A stretch of 62,520 bases of DNA. Source: Bacteroidota bacterium. GTDB lineage: Bacteria; Bacteroidota; Bacteroidia; Flavobacteriales_F; PHOS-HE28. The notes under the pieces were generated by a model that searched no databases, had not been told where the DNA came from, and was given only the letters and a program-made list of their open reading frames with translations. Shown here one piece after another: positions 61,554 through 62,520 of the stretch. Position 1 is the stretch's first letter. Each line of letters starts with the position of its first letter. The translations under genes and the position numbers were made by a program. Location: contig JAFDZF010000015.1 of the NCBI GenBank assembly GCA_018267055.1, positions 1-62,520 of the forward strand, given 5' to 3'.

Positions 61554-61944
61554 CCACCTTGCGCACATGCCAGAGCCGCGCATGGGCCAGGCGTGCGCTC
61601 TTCAGCCGCTCCGGATCGAGGTCGCGGCGTTCCGCCATCTCGATCAAGGTCTCCAGCGACCGTTCATAGCTCTTCACCTGCTCTGGGCAACGGAAGCCCA
61701 GCTCGAACACTTCCACGTCCTCCAAGGCGTCCATCTGGCGCAGCAGGTTCACGAACTTCCAGAGGTCGAGCCGCAACCAGCGCTGCTCCACGGACAGCAG
61801 GTAGTGGTTCCCGCCGAACACCTCATGCACCAGCTGCTCGATGGCCTGGGCGTGCATCTCGATGCATTCGGCACCGCCATGGAGGAGCGTCCGCAACGAA
61901 GGGTAGCCGATCGGCGAACGTTCATTCCTCCAGCTGGATACCAT
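61525..61944 (-). CDS. conserved hypothetical protein (139 aa)
   Basis: A soluble, helical, Leu/Glu/Arg-rich protein without signal peptide. It begins MVSSWRNERSPIGYPSLRTLL and ends ARLWHVRKVVTQFSEGLS. I do not recognise the family. A longer frame from 62037 exists, but the upstream part looks non-coding and contains an AT-rich promoter-like segment, so ATG 61944 is preferred. It is convergent with the HTH gene and overlaps it by 29 bp. Confidence 0.55.
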   Translation of the reverse strand: MVSSWRNERSPIGYPSLRTLLHGGAECIEMHAQAIEQLVHEVFGGNHYLLSVEQRWLRLDLWKFVNLLRQMDALEDVEVFELGFRCPEQVKSYERSLETLIEMAERRDLDPERLKSARLAHARLWHVRKVVTQFSEGLS

Positions 61945-62091
61945 GGTGCGGTGATGCGATGAGGTGGTGGTGAATATAGCATAGTGATCCGCGCCAAGTG
62001 GCATGGTCCTGGGTGGATCGTTGATCATGCAACGCACGTGGGAATGGGCTTCGTCTGTAGAAGCTTGAACGATCTTTTCGAATGGTGTTCA

Positions 62092-62520
62092 TCAGTGTTT
62101 GAGGATGAATTCACCGGAATCCTGGAGGTCGTCGAGTTCGATGAGGTATCTGTAGACGCCATTGTCCTGGAGGTCGCCGGAGTTCATGTAGCGTCCGTTC
62201 CAGGCCTGGTCGGGGTCGGTGGTCTGGAAGAGGATGTTGTCCATTCGGTCGAGGACGGTGAACTGGAAGGCCGCCACCGGGATGTTGAGCAGAACGTGGA
62301 GGACGTCGTGGTCGCTGTCGCCGTCGGGGGTGAGGAAGAGCCCGTCCTGGAGGTCGAGGAGGTATTGGGGGCGGATGGTGGTGTCGGTGGCTTCCTCGGC
62401 ACCGAAGAGGAAGGCAAGCTCGTTGAGGTCTTGCAGGACGTAGGTGGATGAGTCGACCTGGTAGGTGGTGTCGTTCACCAGCAGGCGAACGTTCGCTATG
62501 CCGCCATCGGCGAGCTCGAA
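62092..62520 (-). CDS. C-terminal part of a T9SS type B-like secreted protein, 5' truncated
   Basis: Only the last 142 codons are in the window; the frame is open to the right edge, so the protein is longer. The C-terminal 85 residues resemble the gliding-motility-associated (type B) sorting domain: GLFLTPDGDSDHDVLHV, FTVLDRMDNILFQTTDP, WNGRYMNSGDLQDNGVYRYLI and a final EFILKH. The typical Asn of FTPNGD is Asp here. The upstream part (NVRLLVNDTTYQVDSS) is probably a repeat module. It would be exported through T9SS; function is unknown. Confidence 0.65.
   Translation of the reverse strand, partial: FELADGGIANVRLLVNDTTYQVDSSTYVLQDLNELAFLFGAEEATDTTIRPQYLLDLQDGLFLTPDGDSDHDVLHVLLNIPVAAFQFTVLDRMDNILFQTTDPDQAWNGRYMNSGDLQDNGVYRYLIELDDLQDSGEFILKH

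Overview
The window is a densely coded, high-GC bacterial chromosome segment (well above 60% GC by eye). The protein content points to Bacteroidota, probably a Flavobacteriales-like lineage. The evidence is type IX secretion (T9SS) C-terminal sorting domains on two proteins plus a third fragment, a LytS/LytTR two-component pair, DUF3857/transglutaminase proteins, a DUF5777 barrel, peptide transporters beside S9 peptidases, and several intergenic TAnnTTTG boxes, the Bacteroidota -7 promoter element. No rRNA, tRNA, CRISPR array, insertion sequence or prophage was seen.

Layout. 1-2026: LytS-type sensor kinase (5' end cut off) and LytTR regulator, then a small orphan ORF. 2439-5528: a five-gene cluster of two haem-binding lipoproteins, an OB-fold protein, a YceI protein and a DUF5777 barrel. 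5596-10006: small membrane protein, citrate synthase, DUF1573 protein, MATE exporter, beta-barrel protein. 10011-21465: a mostly minus-strand peptide-use and envelope region with a deiodinase-like protein, two tandem thioredoxin-like proteins, three tandem POT peptide transporters, a DPP-IV-type peptidase, an MFS permease and a bestrophin channel. 21632-36360: a NlpC/P60-like lipoprotein, a tail-fibre-like surface protein, a GlcD-type FAD oxidase, a T9SS-exported CotH protein, a second S9 peptidase, a glycosyltransferase, GNAT, M42 peptidase and an OmpA/PD40 protein. 36410-46811: MnmD, two DUF3857 proteins of visibly lower GC, Nudix, MurQ, a second GT39-type glycosyltransferase and EttA. 46866-49064: a T9SS-exported metzincin protease.

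The most notable region is 49200-60722. Two convergent, tightly packed operons encode a type II secretion/type IV pilus-like machine. The plus operon carries a MORN protein, a membrane-anchored beta-helix-like protein, two pseudopilin-like proteins and the GspF platform. The minus operon carries the major pilin, a short prepilin peptidase, the GspE ATPase, the GspD secretin, GspL-like and GspM/PilO-like proteins, a Fn3-like lipoprotein and a GspC/PilP-like protein. It sits in a genome that also uses T9SS. No retraction ATPase (PilT) is present, which favours secretion or a short pseudopilus over twitching. All three prepilins have Ala rather than Gly before the predicted cleavage site. A divergent HTH regulator lies just outside the minus operon, across an AT-richer gap with imperfect direct repeats.

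Functions are assigned from motifs and family memory only; no database search was possible. In this high-GC DNA many long antisense ORFs are open by chance and were discarded.
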